Positions 7,015 through 14,982 of a DNA stretch of 49,642 nucleotides are shown here, piece by piece. Made by a program: the position numbers and the translations under genes. Below the pieces are notes generated by a model that had not been told where the DNA came from, ran no database searches, and was given only the letters and a program-made list of their open reading frames with translations. This stretch comes from Desulfovibrio desulfuricans DSM 642. Its GTDB lineage: Bacteria > Desulfobacterota > Desulfovibrionia > Desulfovibrionales > Desulfovibrionaceae. Location: assembly GCF_000420465.1 (NCBI RefSeq), contig NZ_ATUZ01000004.1, positions 1 through 49,642 of the forward strand, in the 5' to 3' direction. Position 1 is the first letter of the stretch, and each line of letters opens with the position of its first letter.

Positions 7015-7881
7015 ATGCTAAGCACAAGTTTTCAGCCCTATCTTCCTGTCGCCCCGGAAGATTTTATACTGCAAGGGGACATTTTTGCAAATTGTGAATG
7101 CGCCAAAACACCTCCTTCGAATTTAGAGCTTTACTACATTTTAACGGCTGATTGTGACATTGATAAAGGTAAGTGTGGTGAATCTTTTGCTGCTTTGAGA
7201 ATTGTTCATTTAAGAGATTATATATATAACATTTGGCCGAGTTCACATTTTCAATCTCTATTTGAAAGTAAAGAGAAGGATGTCATAAAAAAAATACAAA
7301 AATTTCATGCCGCACATCGTGGAGAAGGTGTCTGCATGGAAGATGTTGATTGTCTAAATTGGGTTGAGCATTGCCCGGCAACTGATATTTGTAGCGAGTT
7401 AAGCATAGAGGCAAAAGAGCAAAAAAAGTTTATCGCTACGCTAAATAATTATTCATTGCTTAAAAAACTTTATAATTCATCCCATGATAACAGATGTCTG
7501 CTACAATCATATGTTGAATCTTTAGCTTTATATGATAAGGCGATTGTTAAAGATAGCAAAAGCTATGTAAAATCAAAATTCAACAGGGATATGCTGCCAA
7601 AAGATGTTTTCCTGTTGCCTAAAGTGGCAATTTTAAATGGAATTGATTGCGTAGTGATCTTGAGAAACGTTATACCATTAAAAAAGAGCGATACTTCAAC
7701 GAAGGTTGCAGATATAAGGAGTGGGAAATATGTTCGAGTTTGCAGGCTTCATCCTACTTTAAAATTTGCAATTTCAAGTATGTTTGCACATTTGTACTCT
7801 AGGATCGGAATCCCGAATGAGTATGAAGAAATGCAGGATAACGCTATTGAAGGTTTGAAACAAACTAAGGAAACAAAGTAA
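7015..7881 (+). CDS. helicase-partner protein with an ILTADCDI motif
   Basis: This 288-residue protein opens with a conserved-looking N-terminal module: PEDFILQGDIF (about 14-24) and YYILTADCDIDKG (40-52). Near residues 188-204 comes a KFNRDMLPKDVFLLPKV segment. The pattern LT-x-DCDI followed by R..x..FLLP occurs in poorly characterised proteins encoded beside ATPases or nucleases in mobile DNA; this is recalled, not looked up. It is rich in cysteine and histidine. Its stop overlaps the ATG of the helicase gene by one base (TAATG), so the two are translationally coupled and probably form one complex. No enzymatic function can be assigned. The low GC content contrasts with the host genes and indicates transfer. 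Confidence 0.75.
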   Translation: MLSTSFQPYLPVAPEDFILQGDIFANCECAKTPPSNLELYYILTADCDIDKGKCGESFAALRIVHLRDYIYNIWPSSHFQSLFESKEKDVIKKIQKFHAAHRGEGVCMEDVDCLNWVEHCPATDICSELSIEAKEQKKFIATLNNYSLLKKLYNSSHDNRCLLQSYVESLALYDKAIVKDSKSYVKSKFNRDMLPKDVFLLPKVAILNGIDCVVILRNVIPLKKSDTSTKVADIRSGKYVRVCRLHPTLKFAISSMFAHLYSRIGIPNEYEEMQDNAIEGLKQTKETK

Positions 7882-10103
7882 TGCTAACACTTTCTTTAGA
7901 CGCGAAAGCTATTCCGTTTATTAGCAATGGCGAGATCGACATTGCACATTTTTTCAAAACTAAAATGGTTCCATCTTCTTCAGAAAGATTTTTCTGTTGC
8001 GAGGTGGATAATCATGGCTATATCCTGTCCAGGAATTTGCAGTCGCAAGAAGGCATACTTACTATATCGCTAGAACAGAATGGCCCATTTGAAGGGGTGG
8101 CGGAAGGCTCACGAGAAGAGGCTTTCGGTAGAATTTTAAAGGCGTCCCAAAAGATTTTTGAGAACAAACGCAACAAAATTCCCCCGTCGTGGCAACCATT
8201 TAGAAGTGATAATTTGCTTTCATTTCAGGCTGATAAATATATCAGGAAGACTGAAGGGGGCAAAATTAATGCAGGCAGAATTGTACTTGAACAATCACGT
8301 CAGCCACATCCGCAAGTGTTTGCATATGCATTTCTTCCCGAAAGCAGCATTGATCTTCCCCATCCTAATAATCATAATTTGCTCTCAGAAGCACTGCAAA
8401 ATCTCCCAAAAGCTATAGAAAAAAATGCAGAGATTGAGTCTTCAAGACTTCAAAATGAAGATTTTAATCTTAATGAAAATTTTACTTGTGAATTTGCTGA
8501 CTGTAGTATCGAGGAATGGAAAAAAAAATTAACGGTACAGCAGCTTCAGTTTGTACTGGCAGATATTAAGAGTAGTTTGCGGCTTCAAGGGCCTGCGGGG
8601 AGTGGTAAAACACTTGCGCTTGTTCTCAAATGTGCCATAGCACTTCAGGAAAAATCCAAAAATGGTGAGAATTTTCGGATATTGTTTCTTACCCACGCGC
8701 TTAGAACAAAAAATGATGTTGAAGCACTTTTTTTGTCTCTAGATGATGGTATGCAAGAGTATATAAAGAATGAGAATATTGTAATTGAAACGATTTATTC
8801 ATATGCACAAGGTACTTCAAACTACGATTTTGAAAAAATTATTCCAGTGTCACTGGATGGGCATGATGGAATGCAGCTTCAGTCCATACTGTTGGAAGAA
8901 GTTCTTGCTGATTTCATTACGAATAGTTGGGATGCCTACAGGGCAAGTTGTTCTGAAACTTTTAGAACATTAATTGGCTCTCCTGCTGGTTCTACTGAAT
9001 GGAAAAGTTTTGTGTGGGAGCTTTTGAATGAATTTTCATGTGTAATAGACTCTTATGGTGTTCACAAAACATCGGATATTGAACAGAGATATCTGAAGGA
9101 ACGCCGATATAAATGGATGATGCCGTTGGAGAATGAGTCTGACAAAATTGTTGTTGTCAGGCTATATCAAAAATATGTCGAAAAGTTGCGTCATGAATCG
9201 GTTCTTGGATGTGATCAACTTGTTGCAGATTTTTTACGATACCTTGATAGCTTTACGTGGGAGGCATTACGGCCCGACGAGGGTTTCGACCTTGTGGTAG
9301 TTGACGAACTGCATTTGTTCAATCGGCAAGAAAGGCTGGCTTTTGTCCGTCTGCTAAAACCATATTGTGACAAAACGCCACTTGTAATTATGGCCTATGA
9401 TCTCCGTCAATCTCCTAGAGACACTTTCTTGGGGTTAAGCGATAAGAATCAAAGTTCGTATTGGAAAATATCGGGGTTAGGTGACATCAAAAAAATAGAG
9501 TTTACAGATAATTTTAGGTATTCTCCACAAATCGCCATGTTTATGAAAAGTCTTGAAAGGCAGTTTCCGGGAGCTGACTTGTACGCAGACTGGGGGCCAG
9601 AAATTGGAAAAGTCCACAATGTTGACGGGCCAACCCCTATTATAAAAACACACAAAAATTCAAACTTACTTTTTGCAACAGTTACCGACAAGGCAAGCAA
9701 AGAAAAGAAGAAGAATACAAAGCTTGCGATTGCTATTTTGTCTGTAAGTCGGGAAAAGTTTATTCAAAATGCATCAAAAATTAAAGATAACAAATCATTT
9801 TTGGTGTTAAATTCTAGAGATGGGACAACATCGATACCTGTGGATAAGAAAAAATGTGTCTACAGCATGCCTGAATTTGTTGCTGGAATGCAATTTGATT
9901 ATGTGTATGTAGTGGATGTGAATCAAAATGAGACGGCGTGCTCAGCGTGCACAACTTCACTATCAAGAAAATTTGCGTCACAAATATATTTAGGCGCGAG
10001 TCGAGCAAAAAGTAAGCTCGAATTGCACGCAGCGGACGATTGTGGTGGAGCCGCGCCTCAGTTGTCAGTAGCACTTTTTGAAAAGAGTCTTTTGCCAGAA
10101 TAA
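7881..10103 (+). CDS. SF1 (UvrD/Rep-like) helicase with a long N-terminal extension
   Basis: A 740-residue ATP-dependent helicase of superfamily 1. A Q-motif (LTVQQLQFV) is at about 217-225 and Walker A GPAGSGKT at 237-244. Walker B LVVVDELHLF lies near 470-480, with DELH in place of the usual DEAQ. Motif III-like VIMAYDLRQSP comes next, then FRYSPQIAMFM, motif V GMQFDYVYVVDV, and motif VI YLGASRAKSKLELHA near the C-terminus. The first 210 residues belong to no domain I recognise and may bind the partner or DNA. No nuclease motif is apparent. It is coupled to the gene at 7015 and followed by a terminator. The pairing of an SF1 helicase with an accessory protein in an integrative element resembles Gabija and the helicase/DUF2290 system in logic, but the partner here looks different. 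Confidence 0.88.
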   Translation: MLTLSLDAKAIPFISNGEIDIAHFFKTKMVPSSSERFFCCEVDNHGYILSRNLQSQEGILTISLEQNGPFEGVAEGSREEAFGRILKASQKIFENKRNKIPPSWQPFRSDNLLSFQADKYIRKTEGGKINAGRIVLEQSRQPHPQVFAYAFLPESSIDLPHPNNHNLLSEALQNLPKAIEKNAEIESSRLQNEDFNLNENFTCEFADCSIEEWKKKLTVQQLQFVLADIKSSLRLQGPAGSGKTLALVLKCAIALQEKSKNGENFRILFLTHALRTKNDVEALFLSLDDGMQEYIKNENIVIETIYSYAQGTSNYDFEKIIPVSLDGHDGMQLQSILLEEVLADFITNSWDAYRASCSETFRTLIGSPAGSTEWKSFVWELLNEFSCVIDSYGVHKTSDIEQRYLKERRYKWMMPLENESDKIVVVRLYQKYVEKLRHESVLGCDQLVADFLRYLDSFTWEALRPDEGFDLVVVDELHLFNRQERLAFVRLLKPYCDKTPLVIMAYDLRQSPRDTFLGLSDKNQSSYWKISGLGDIKKIEFTDNFRYSPQIAMFMKSLERQFPGADLYADWGPEIGKVHNVDGPTPIIKTHKNSNLLFATVTDKASKEKKKNTKLAIAILSVSREKFIQNASKIKDNKSFLVLNSRDGTTSIPVDKKKCVYSMPEFVAGMQFDYVYVVDVNQNETACSACTTSLSRKFASQIYLGASRAKSKLELHAADDCGGAAPQLSVALFEKSLLPE

Positions 10104-10138
10104 TGAAAATAGTTCACATCGTGAGTTCTTGAGCCATT

Positions 10139-10171
10139 ATGCCCCGATTTATTTAAATCGGGGCATTTTTC
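10139..10171 (+). terminator. Rho-independent terminator of the helicase cassette
   Basis: ATGCCCCGATTTA (10139-10151) pairs with TAAATCGGGGCAT (10154-10166) and is followed by a T-run. It lies 35 bases after the helicase stop. Confidence 0.88.
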
Positions 10172-10459
10172 TACGTGCCACAACAATGCATTCTTATCCG
10201 ATAGGCGGTTAGTATGCTTTTTAATTGAAGATGGCCGCTAAATTTTATGGGTCTGGAGTTGCTAGAAGTTGCTAGTCATCTCTGTTTTTAGATTTGGGTC
10301 AGAACCCACAATTGCACCGGTCTCTGTGGTGAACTCGTGCATACCGCTGTGCATACTTTTTCGATTTATGGGTATGCATCTGCATGACGCTGGATGAAAA
10401 TATAGTGCTGAAATGATTACAACTAGCTGAAATCATTATCTGTCATAAAACTAATTGAA
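10172..10459. other. right end of the integrative element, non-coding
   Basis: No gene is seen. The stretch runs from the cassette terminator to the tRNA fragment and would contain the integrase arm-binding sites of the right end. Short similar segments occur (for example GTTGCTAGAAGTTGCTAGTC at 10258-10277, a tandem of GTTGCTAG). Those may be such arm sites. Confidence 0.4.
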
Positions 10460-10524
10460 TCGACTCGAAATCGAGTTAGGGGTTAGTAGCTCCTACGTGG
10501 GTTCGAATCCCACCCTCTCCGCCA
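10460..10524 (+). other. attachment site: 3' fragment of tRNA-Ser(CGA)
   Basis: The sequence matches the 3' half of a serine tRNA gene. It has an anticodon loop CTCGAAA (10464-10470, anticodon CGA), 3' anticodon stem TCGAG, a class II variable arm (about 10477-10496), T-stem/loop GTGGG-TTCGAAT-CCCAC (10497-10513), 3' acceptor strand CCTCTCC, discriminator G and encoded CCA (10522-10524). The 5' half (GGAGAGG, D-arm) is absent in the 100 bases upstream, so it is not a functional tRNA gene. This is what integration into a tRNA 3' end leaves at the distal boundary. Together with the integrase at 337-735 it delimits the element, and the intact tRNA gene should lie left of the window. Confidence 0.85.
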
Positions 10525-10537
10525 TTAATGCGTAATA

Positions 10538-10575
10538 AAAACGGCGAGTTGCTTTAGATGGCAACTCGCCGTTTT
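10538..10575 (+). terminator. hairpin downstream of the tRNA-Ser fragment
   Basis: AAAACGGCGAGTTGC (10538-10552) and GCAACTCGCCGTTTT (10561-10575) form a perfect 15-bp stem with a T-run. It is probably the original host terminator of the tRNA-Ser gene, now separated from that gene's 5' half by the inserted element. Confidence 0.8.
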
Positions 10576-10913
10576 CGCATCTGAAATGGTATGTTTTTAA
10601 CGAGTGAGCGAGCCAACCACAAATCGACATTTATACGTTGCTCCATCTGTAAGAAAAATCGGGGGAGGGTGTTTTCGTTCATGTGCCATGTGGCCGGTTG
10701 CTGCTTTTTCAACGCGGGCGGCATCGATTTTGTGCTTGCTGAATCAAAAGCATATCGGCTAAATAGTCGCAGCGTAAATCTTAGCTCCACTCAGTAGATT
10801 CCTTTTCAGGGCAATGTAATAAAAACATTGCTTAAATTATAGTCCAGCGCCAACTGACTATTCACTATGCTAGCACGGGGTTTTTGCTGCCTCTGCACTA
10901 TTGTGAGCAAAAC
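10576..10913. other. intergenic region before the glycosyltransferase operon
   Basis: No convincing gene is present. An inverted repeat GCAATGT (10811-10817) / ACATTGC (10825-10831) sits about 85 bases before the glycosyltransferase start and could be an operator. No clear promoter stands out. Confidence 0.4.
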
Positions 10914-11999
10914 ATGAATGCACCCATCCGCCTTTCGCTTGTCATCCCCTGTTATAATGAAGAACGTACCCTTCGTGATTGTGTAAGTCGTTGCCTTGCA
11001 CTGCGTGAGCGGAATATTGACCTGGAGCTTGTCGTTGTAGACGATTGCTCCACAGACAATAGCCTCGCCGTTGCTCGTGAGCTGGAATCAGAGATTCCGG
11101 GGATCACGGTAGTGCGGCATGAAGTCAACAAGGGCAAAGGCGCGGCGCTCCGAACGGGTTTTCTGCACGCAACAGGTGACTACGTGGGCGTTCAGGATGC
11201 GGATCAGGAATATAATCCTCTGGATTATCTCAAGCTGCTTGTGCCGCTGGTGGAGGGCGATGCCGATGTGGTGTACGGCTCGCGATACCTGCGCAGGCAA
11301 ACACGGCGGGTGCTTTCTTTCTGGCACACCTGGATGAACCGCACGCTGACCTTTATCTCCAATATGTTCACAGGCCTTGATATCAGCGATATGGAAACCT
11401 GCTACAAGCTTTTCAGCCGAACCGCCATTGCCGAAATCGCTCCGCTGCTCAAGGAGGAGCGCTTTGGTTTTGAGCCAGAGGTGACGGCGCTGATAGCCCA
11501 AAAAAGGTTCCGCGTATATGAATGCTCCATACATTACGAGCCGCGCGGCTACGAGGAAGGCAAAAAAATCGGCTGGCGAGATGGCATACACGCGTTGTAC
11601 TGCATTCTGCACTACAGCGCGCACTGCGCGCCCCTGCCTATGCAGGTTCTCATCTATTTGTGCATAGGGCTTGTGTGCGCGCTGACCAATATCAGCATTT
11701 TTTCAACACTCCTCGGCGTTGGATTCAGCGCTGCCGCTGCCATCTGGATTGCCTTTTTGCTGGCTGCCGGACTCAACTATCTGCTGTGCATTACGGTGCT
11801 GTTCCGCCACAAGGCGCGCTGGTCCGGCCCACGCGAGGTTGCCATCTACATTGCCTGTGTGCTCCTTATGGGCTGCGTGGACTACGCCATTACATCCGGG
11901 TTTATCTTCTGCGGCATTTCGCCCTACTGGAGCAAGGTCTGGTCAACATTGCTGGGCTTTGTGGGCAATTTCCTGTTGCGCAAATTCTGCGTGTTCTAG
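10914..11999 (+). CDS. GT2 glycosyltransferase fused to a GtrA-like membrane domain
   Basis: The ATG at 10914 (MNAPIRLSLVIPCYNEE) is preferred over an upstream in-frame start at 10884, since the GT-A fold normally begins this close to the terminus. Residues 1-230 are a dolichyl-phosphate-sugar-synthase-like family 2 domain, with VVDDCSTDNS (41-50) and QDADQEY (94-100) as nucleotide-sugar and metal sites. Residues about 242-361 form four membrane segments ending in NFLLRKFCVF, the signature end of the GtrA flippase-like family. The fusion should make a polyprenyl-phosphate-linked sugar and help move it across the inner membrane for surface glycan modification. The next gene, ten bases on, is a polytopic membrane protein of the same kind of pathway. 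Confidence 0.85.
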   Translation: MNAPIRLSLVIPCYNEERTLRDCVSRCLALRERNIDLELVVVDDCSTDNSLAVARELESEIPGITVVRHEVNKGKGAALRTGFLHATGDYVGVQDADQEYNPLDYLKLLVPLVEGDADVVYGSRYLRRQTRRVLSFWHTWMNRTLTFISNMFTGLDISDMETCYKLFSRTAIAEIAPLLKEERFGFEPEVTALIAQKRFRVYECSIHYEPRGYEEGKKIGWRDGIHALYCILHYSAHCAPLPMQVLIYLCIGLVCALTNISIFSTLLGVGFSAAAAIWIAFLLAAGLNYLLCITVLFRHKARWSGPREVAIYIACVLLMGCVDYAITSGFIFCGISPYWSKVWSTLLGFVGNFLLRKFCVF

Positions 12000-12008
12000 G
12001 GGCGGAAG

Positions 12009-13709
12009 ATGCTGCTTCTGGCTGTTGCACTGCTGACGTGCTCCCTGCTGCTCTGGCTGGCTGGCGTGTTTTTGCTGGAGGCACTGGGGCTGCAAAACAA
12101 AAATCCCTTTCTGGCATTCTGGGCGGGGATATTCCCCATCGGGCTTACAGGCTTGTTGCTCTCTCTGTTTGTTCCGCTTCAGGGGGCTGCTGCCGCGCTG
12201 TGCTTCTGGGCCAGCGGATTGGGCCTTTGGCGGCTCTGGCGCAAGGGTTTTCGAGAAGCAGGTCTGAGCGGCCTGGGATCTGCGCTGACCGTGGTTCTTA
12301 TAGCGCTGCTGGCCTATAAAACCGGCTATGCGGAATTTAAGGACGGCGGCGGAGGCGATACGCCAGGTTACCATCTGAACCTGGTGCGCTATCTGCACGA
12401 CTACGGCACGGTAGCGGGTATTGGCAATCTTCAGTTCCGCCTGGGCATGAACTCCACCTGGCATGTGCTGGCGGCGCTGTTTGAGCAAGGGGCACTGCTT
12501 GGGCGCAGCGCCTACCTCATGCAGGGTTTGCTGGGCCTTGGAGCCGTGGGCTGGTGCGTTGCCGAAGTCGCCACAAGCACGGTTATCTGGCGCAGGCTCT
12601 ACGCAGTAGTCCTCATCCCCATGGTGGCATACTACCTGCGCGATATGCGTCCCTCGCTGTACTACGATAACGCGGCGCTTTTTTTGTGCGCGGTTGTTTT
12701 TTCCATCTGTTTGCGGATTCTCTTGCAGAAAGATAACCGAACGGTCATGGCGCACTGTGTTCTGGTGCTGACGGCAACGGCTTTTTTGCTCAAGCCGTTG
12801 AATCCGCTTTTTGTGGCTGGCTGCGCGGGGATTGCCGCCTGGGGAGTATGGCAGGATTTTCCTCGGGGGCGTCTGCGGCGTCTGGCTCTTGTCTGCATGC
12901 TGCCATGTTTTGCAGCGGGTGCCTGGATTGCCAAAAACGTGCTGCTCACAGGGTATCCTGTGTATCCATCGACCATTTTCCCCTTTCCCGTTGATTGGCG
13001 CATGGCGGAAGCAAAGGCGCGGGAGTGTCTGGAGTGCATTCTCGGCTGGGCCAGAATGCCCAATGGGCTGTACCACGAAAGCCTCCGGCAAGGGCTGGGG
13101 TTCTGGTTCCCCTCTTGGTTTGAGCGCCAGATTCAGTCGTTTGAAATGTGGTACAACGGCTTTGCGCCGTTGGGCCTTGGGTGCATTGTCTGGCTGCTGG
13201 CATGCGTGCGCCAGCGAGGCGCGGTAGTCTGGTGCATTCTTGGGCTGACACTGGCAAGTCTTGCGGGATGGTTTGGCAGCGCTCCCGAAATTCGTTTTGG
13301 CTCTGCGTATTTTTGGATATTTCTGGCTGCCGGAGTGGCCTGCCTTTTCAGAAACCAGACTGCATCGGACGTGACGCCCAGAGTGCGGGTGGTGTTGTGG
13401 GCCTTGGGTGCTTCGCTGCTTGGCCTGCTTGTATTTTTTTATCAGCGCGGCTCGCACCACAGCGAACGTGACTGGTTGGCGCCCGCTCCTGCGGTGCTGG
13501 GCAATGCCGCTCCCGCGCGTATTCAGCCGGATGACGGAGCAGAGCCCTTTGACGTTTTTGTGCCGCGCGGCGAGGGCAAGGGCTGCGCCAACGGCCCAGT
13601 GCCTTGCACCAGTGAGCCGAATTGTGGCTTCTGCCTGCGTGATCCTCGGCAATGGGCCAATGGATTCCGCGATTGTCAGTCGCACTTTGCTGGCTACGTT
13701 TCGCCCTGA
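12009..13709 (+). CDS. polytopic membrane protein, LIC_10190-like (putative glycan enzyme)
   Basis: This 566-residue protein has about twelve hydrophobic segments. A conserved periplasmic-type loop, GGGDTPGYHLNLVRYLHDYG with IGNLQFRLGMNSTWH, is at roughly residues 115-157. A cysteine-containing C-terminal tail (PVPCTSEPNCGFCLRDPRQW) follows. This layout recalls the LIC_10190 family of membrane proteins, which resemble GT-C glycosyltransferases such as ArnT. It starts ten bases after the GT2-GtrA gene, so both likely serve one surface-polysaccharide or glycan-transfer step, with the lipid-linked sugar from the first gene as donor. The exact acceptor is unknown. Confidence 0.72.
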   Translation: MLLLAVALLTCSLLLWLAGVFLLEALGLQNKNPFLAFWAGIFPIGLTGLLLSLFVPLQGAAAALCFWASGLGLWRLWRKGFREAGLSGLGSALTVVLIALLAYKTGYAEFKDGGGGDTPGYHLNLVRYLHDYGTVAGIGNLQFRLGMNSTWHVLAALFEQGALLGRSAYLMQGLLGLGAVGWCVAEVATSTVIWRRLYAVVLIPMVAYYLRDMRPSLYYDNAALFLCAVVFSICLRILLQKDNRTVMAHCVLVLTATAFLLKPLNPLFVAGCAGIAAWGVWQDFPRGRLRRLALVCMLPCFAAGAWIAKNVLLTGYPVYPSTIFPFPVDWRMAEAKARECLECILGWARMPNGLYHESLRQGLGFWFPSWFERQIQSFEMWYNGFAPLGLGCIVWLLACVRQRGAVVWCILGLTLASLAGWFGSAPEIRFGSAYFWIFLAAGVACLFRNQTASDVTPRVRVVLWALGASLLGLLVFFYQRGSHHSERDWLAPAPAVLGNAAPARIQPDDGAEPFDVFVPRGEGKGCANGPVPCTSEPNCGFCLRDPRQWANGFRDCQSHFAGYVSP

Positions 13710-13896
13710 TCTCTGCTACACGAAAATATGCAATTTTTCGGTTGCATGCGCGCGGTGGTTAGCTGCTATTTACGCAGATAGCGCTGTCAATTTGTGGAGG
13801 CCGTCGGCATGCGTGATCGGCATCCATGTGCATCAGGCAACACTCCTTGCACAGATAGATGGTTTGCCGCAAGAATGCTTCATTTCGGGAGGATGG

Positions 13897-14670
13897 TCAC
13901 ATCATCTGTTTGCCCATCAGCACCCTCTGAAAAAACTCCAGCGTCCGCTGCTCCGCGTCTGTGGCGGCAGAGCGGTTAAAGCCGTGTCCTGCGCCGGGGT
14001 AGATGACCATCTCAGCGGTTTGCCCAAGGCTGCGGGTCAGTTCCACCAGTTCCTTGCCTCTTTCCATGGGCACAACGGTATCCGCATCGCCGTGCAGTTC
14101 CAGCAAGGGCGGCATGTGGGTAATGGGGTGCTTGCCGTCAGCCCTGCGCTGGGCGGGGATGCCGCCGTAGAACACAACCAGCGCCGCGATTCTTGTATCC
14201 TTGCTGGCAACGGATGTTCCCAGATAGCCCCCCTGAGAAAAACCCACGATGCCAACGGGGCGCGCCTTGTGCCCTTGCGCAAGCACGTCTGTTACAACAT
14301 CGCTGACCATCTGCGACCACGCGCCTATGCGCTTTGAAAAATTTGCGCGCCGCGTTTCCACAGTTTTGGAGCATGCGACATCCTGCTCATTATAATAATC
14401 CAGCACATAGGTATCAAAACCCGCGTGGGCAAGCTGTGTGGCGTTGCGCTCATAAAATGCCCGGAATTTATCCAGCCCCTGGCTGCCGTGCAGCACAATG
14501 ATAGCCGGGTGCGGCCCTTGCCCACCAGCAAGAAAGGCCTTAACCACAACCGGCTCCTGGGATGTTGTTTGCGTGCCCTCGTGAACCTGAATATCGCCTG
14601 CAAGGGCGCGGCCAAATCCGCCAAAAAACACAAAGAGAAAACACCAGCAAAAGATTTTTGCGCTCCGCAT
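13897..14670 (-). CDS. secreted dienelactone-hydrolase-family alpha/beta hydrolase
   Basis: The start at 14670 (MRSAKIFCWCFLF) is chosen because it gives a clean signal peptide ending near ALAG. The 257-residue product has the catalytic elements of the dienelactone hydrolase family: HGSQG near the oxyanion strand, nucleophile Ser in GFSQGG, Asp in HGDADTVVP and His in GAGHGFNR. This family usually has a Cys nucleophile in true dienelactone hydrolase; a Ser here suggests an esterase-like enzyme acting in the periplasm. It stands alone, and no substrate can be proposed from context. Confidence 0.85.
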   Translation of the reverse strand: MRSAKIFCWCFLFVFFGGFGRALAGDIQVHEGTQTTSQEPVVVKAFLAGGQGPHPAIIVLHGSQGLDKFRAFYERNATQLAHAGFDTYVLDYYNEQDVACSKTVETRRANFSKRIGAWSQMVSDVVTDVLAQGHKARPVGIVGFSQGGYLGTSVASKDTRIAALVVFYGGIPAQRRADGKHPITHMPPLLELHGDADTVVPMERGKELVELTRSLGQTAEMVIYPGAGHGFNRSAATDAEQRTLEFFQRVLMGKQMM

Positions 14671-14982
14671 ATTCCCGCCCGTGGGTAATGAGTGAAATTC
14701 CGTCAATGCTTTCGGCTACTCGCTTTGTGCGGGTAAGACAAGATCACCTTTGCATCCGTGTTGTGCGGAATGTGCCGCGCACAGGCTTGTCAGCGGCCCG
14801 TTGCGTCAGTTTCGCCGCTGGGGTAATGATACGCCTCTGCGGGGGCGCAGGTGCAGCGCGTTTTTGCGCACAGCGCTGGCCGCCCGGTATGCAGGGCACG
14901 CAAAGCACGCATCCGCAGGGCAGCCGCAACCCAGAGCAGCGGCAGCCCCAAGCAGAATCATATCAAAGCGTTGGAGAATATT
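14671..14982. other. divergent intergenic region
   Basis: 312 bases between the divergent hydrolase and uup genes. It is GC-rich, with no recognisable gene, hairpin or promoter pair. Both promoters are presumably here. Confidence 0.35.

Noticed and set aside
10460..10524. A complete, functional tRNA-Ser gene
   Set aside because: The 5' acceptor strand (GGAGAGG) and D-arm are absent upstream, and the anticodon stem is only partly paired. Only the 3' half is present.
10591..10797. Small plus-strand frame after the tRNA fragment
   Set aside because: No ribosome-binding site, no family features, and the opposite strand is equally open.
11943..13685. A 580-codon open frame on the minus strand
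   Set aside because: It mirrors the membrane-protein gene in GC-rich DNA; its composition (Gln, Arg, Pro, His) is typical of an antisense shadow.
13408..14337. A 309-codon plus-strand frame after the membrane-protein gene
   Set aside because: It overlaps the dienelactone hydrolase gene antisense and shows no family features.
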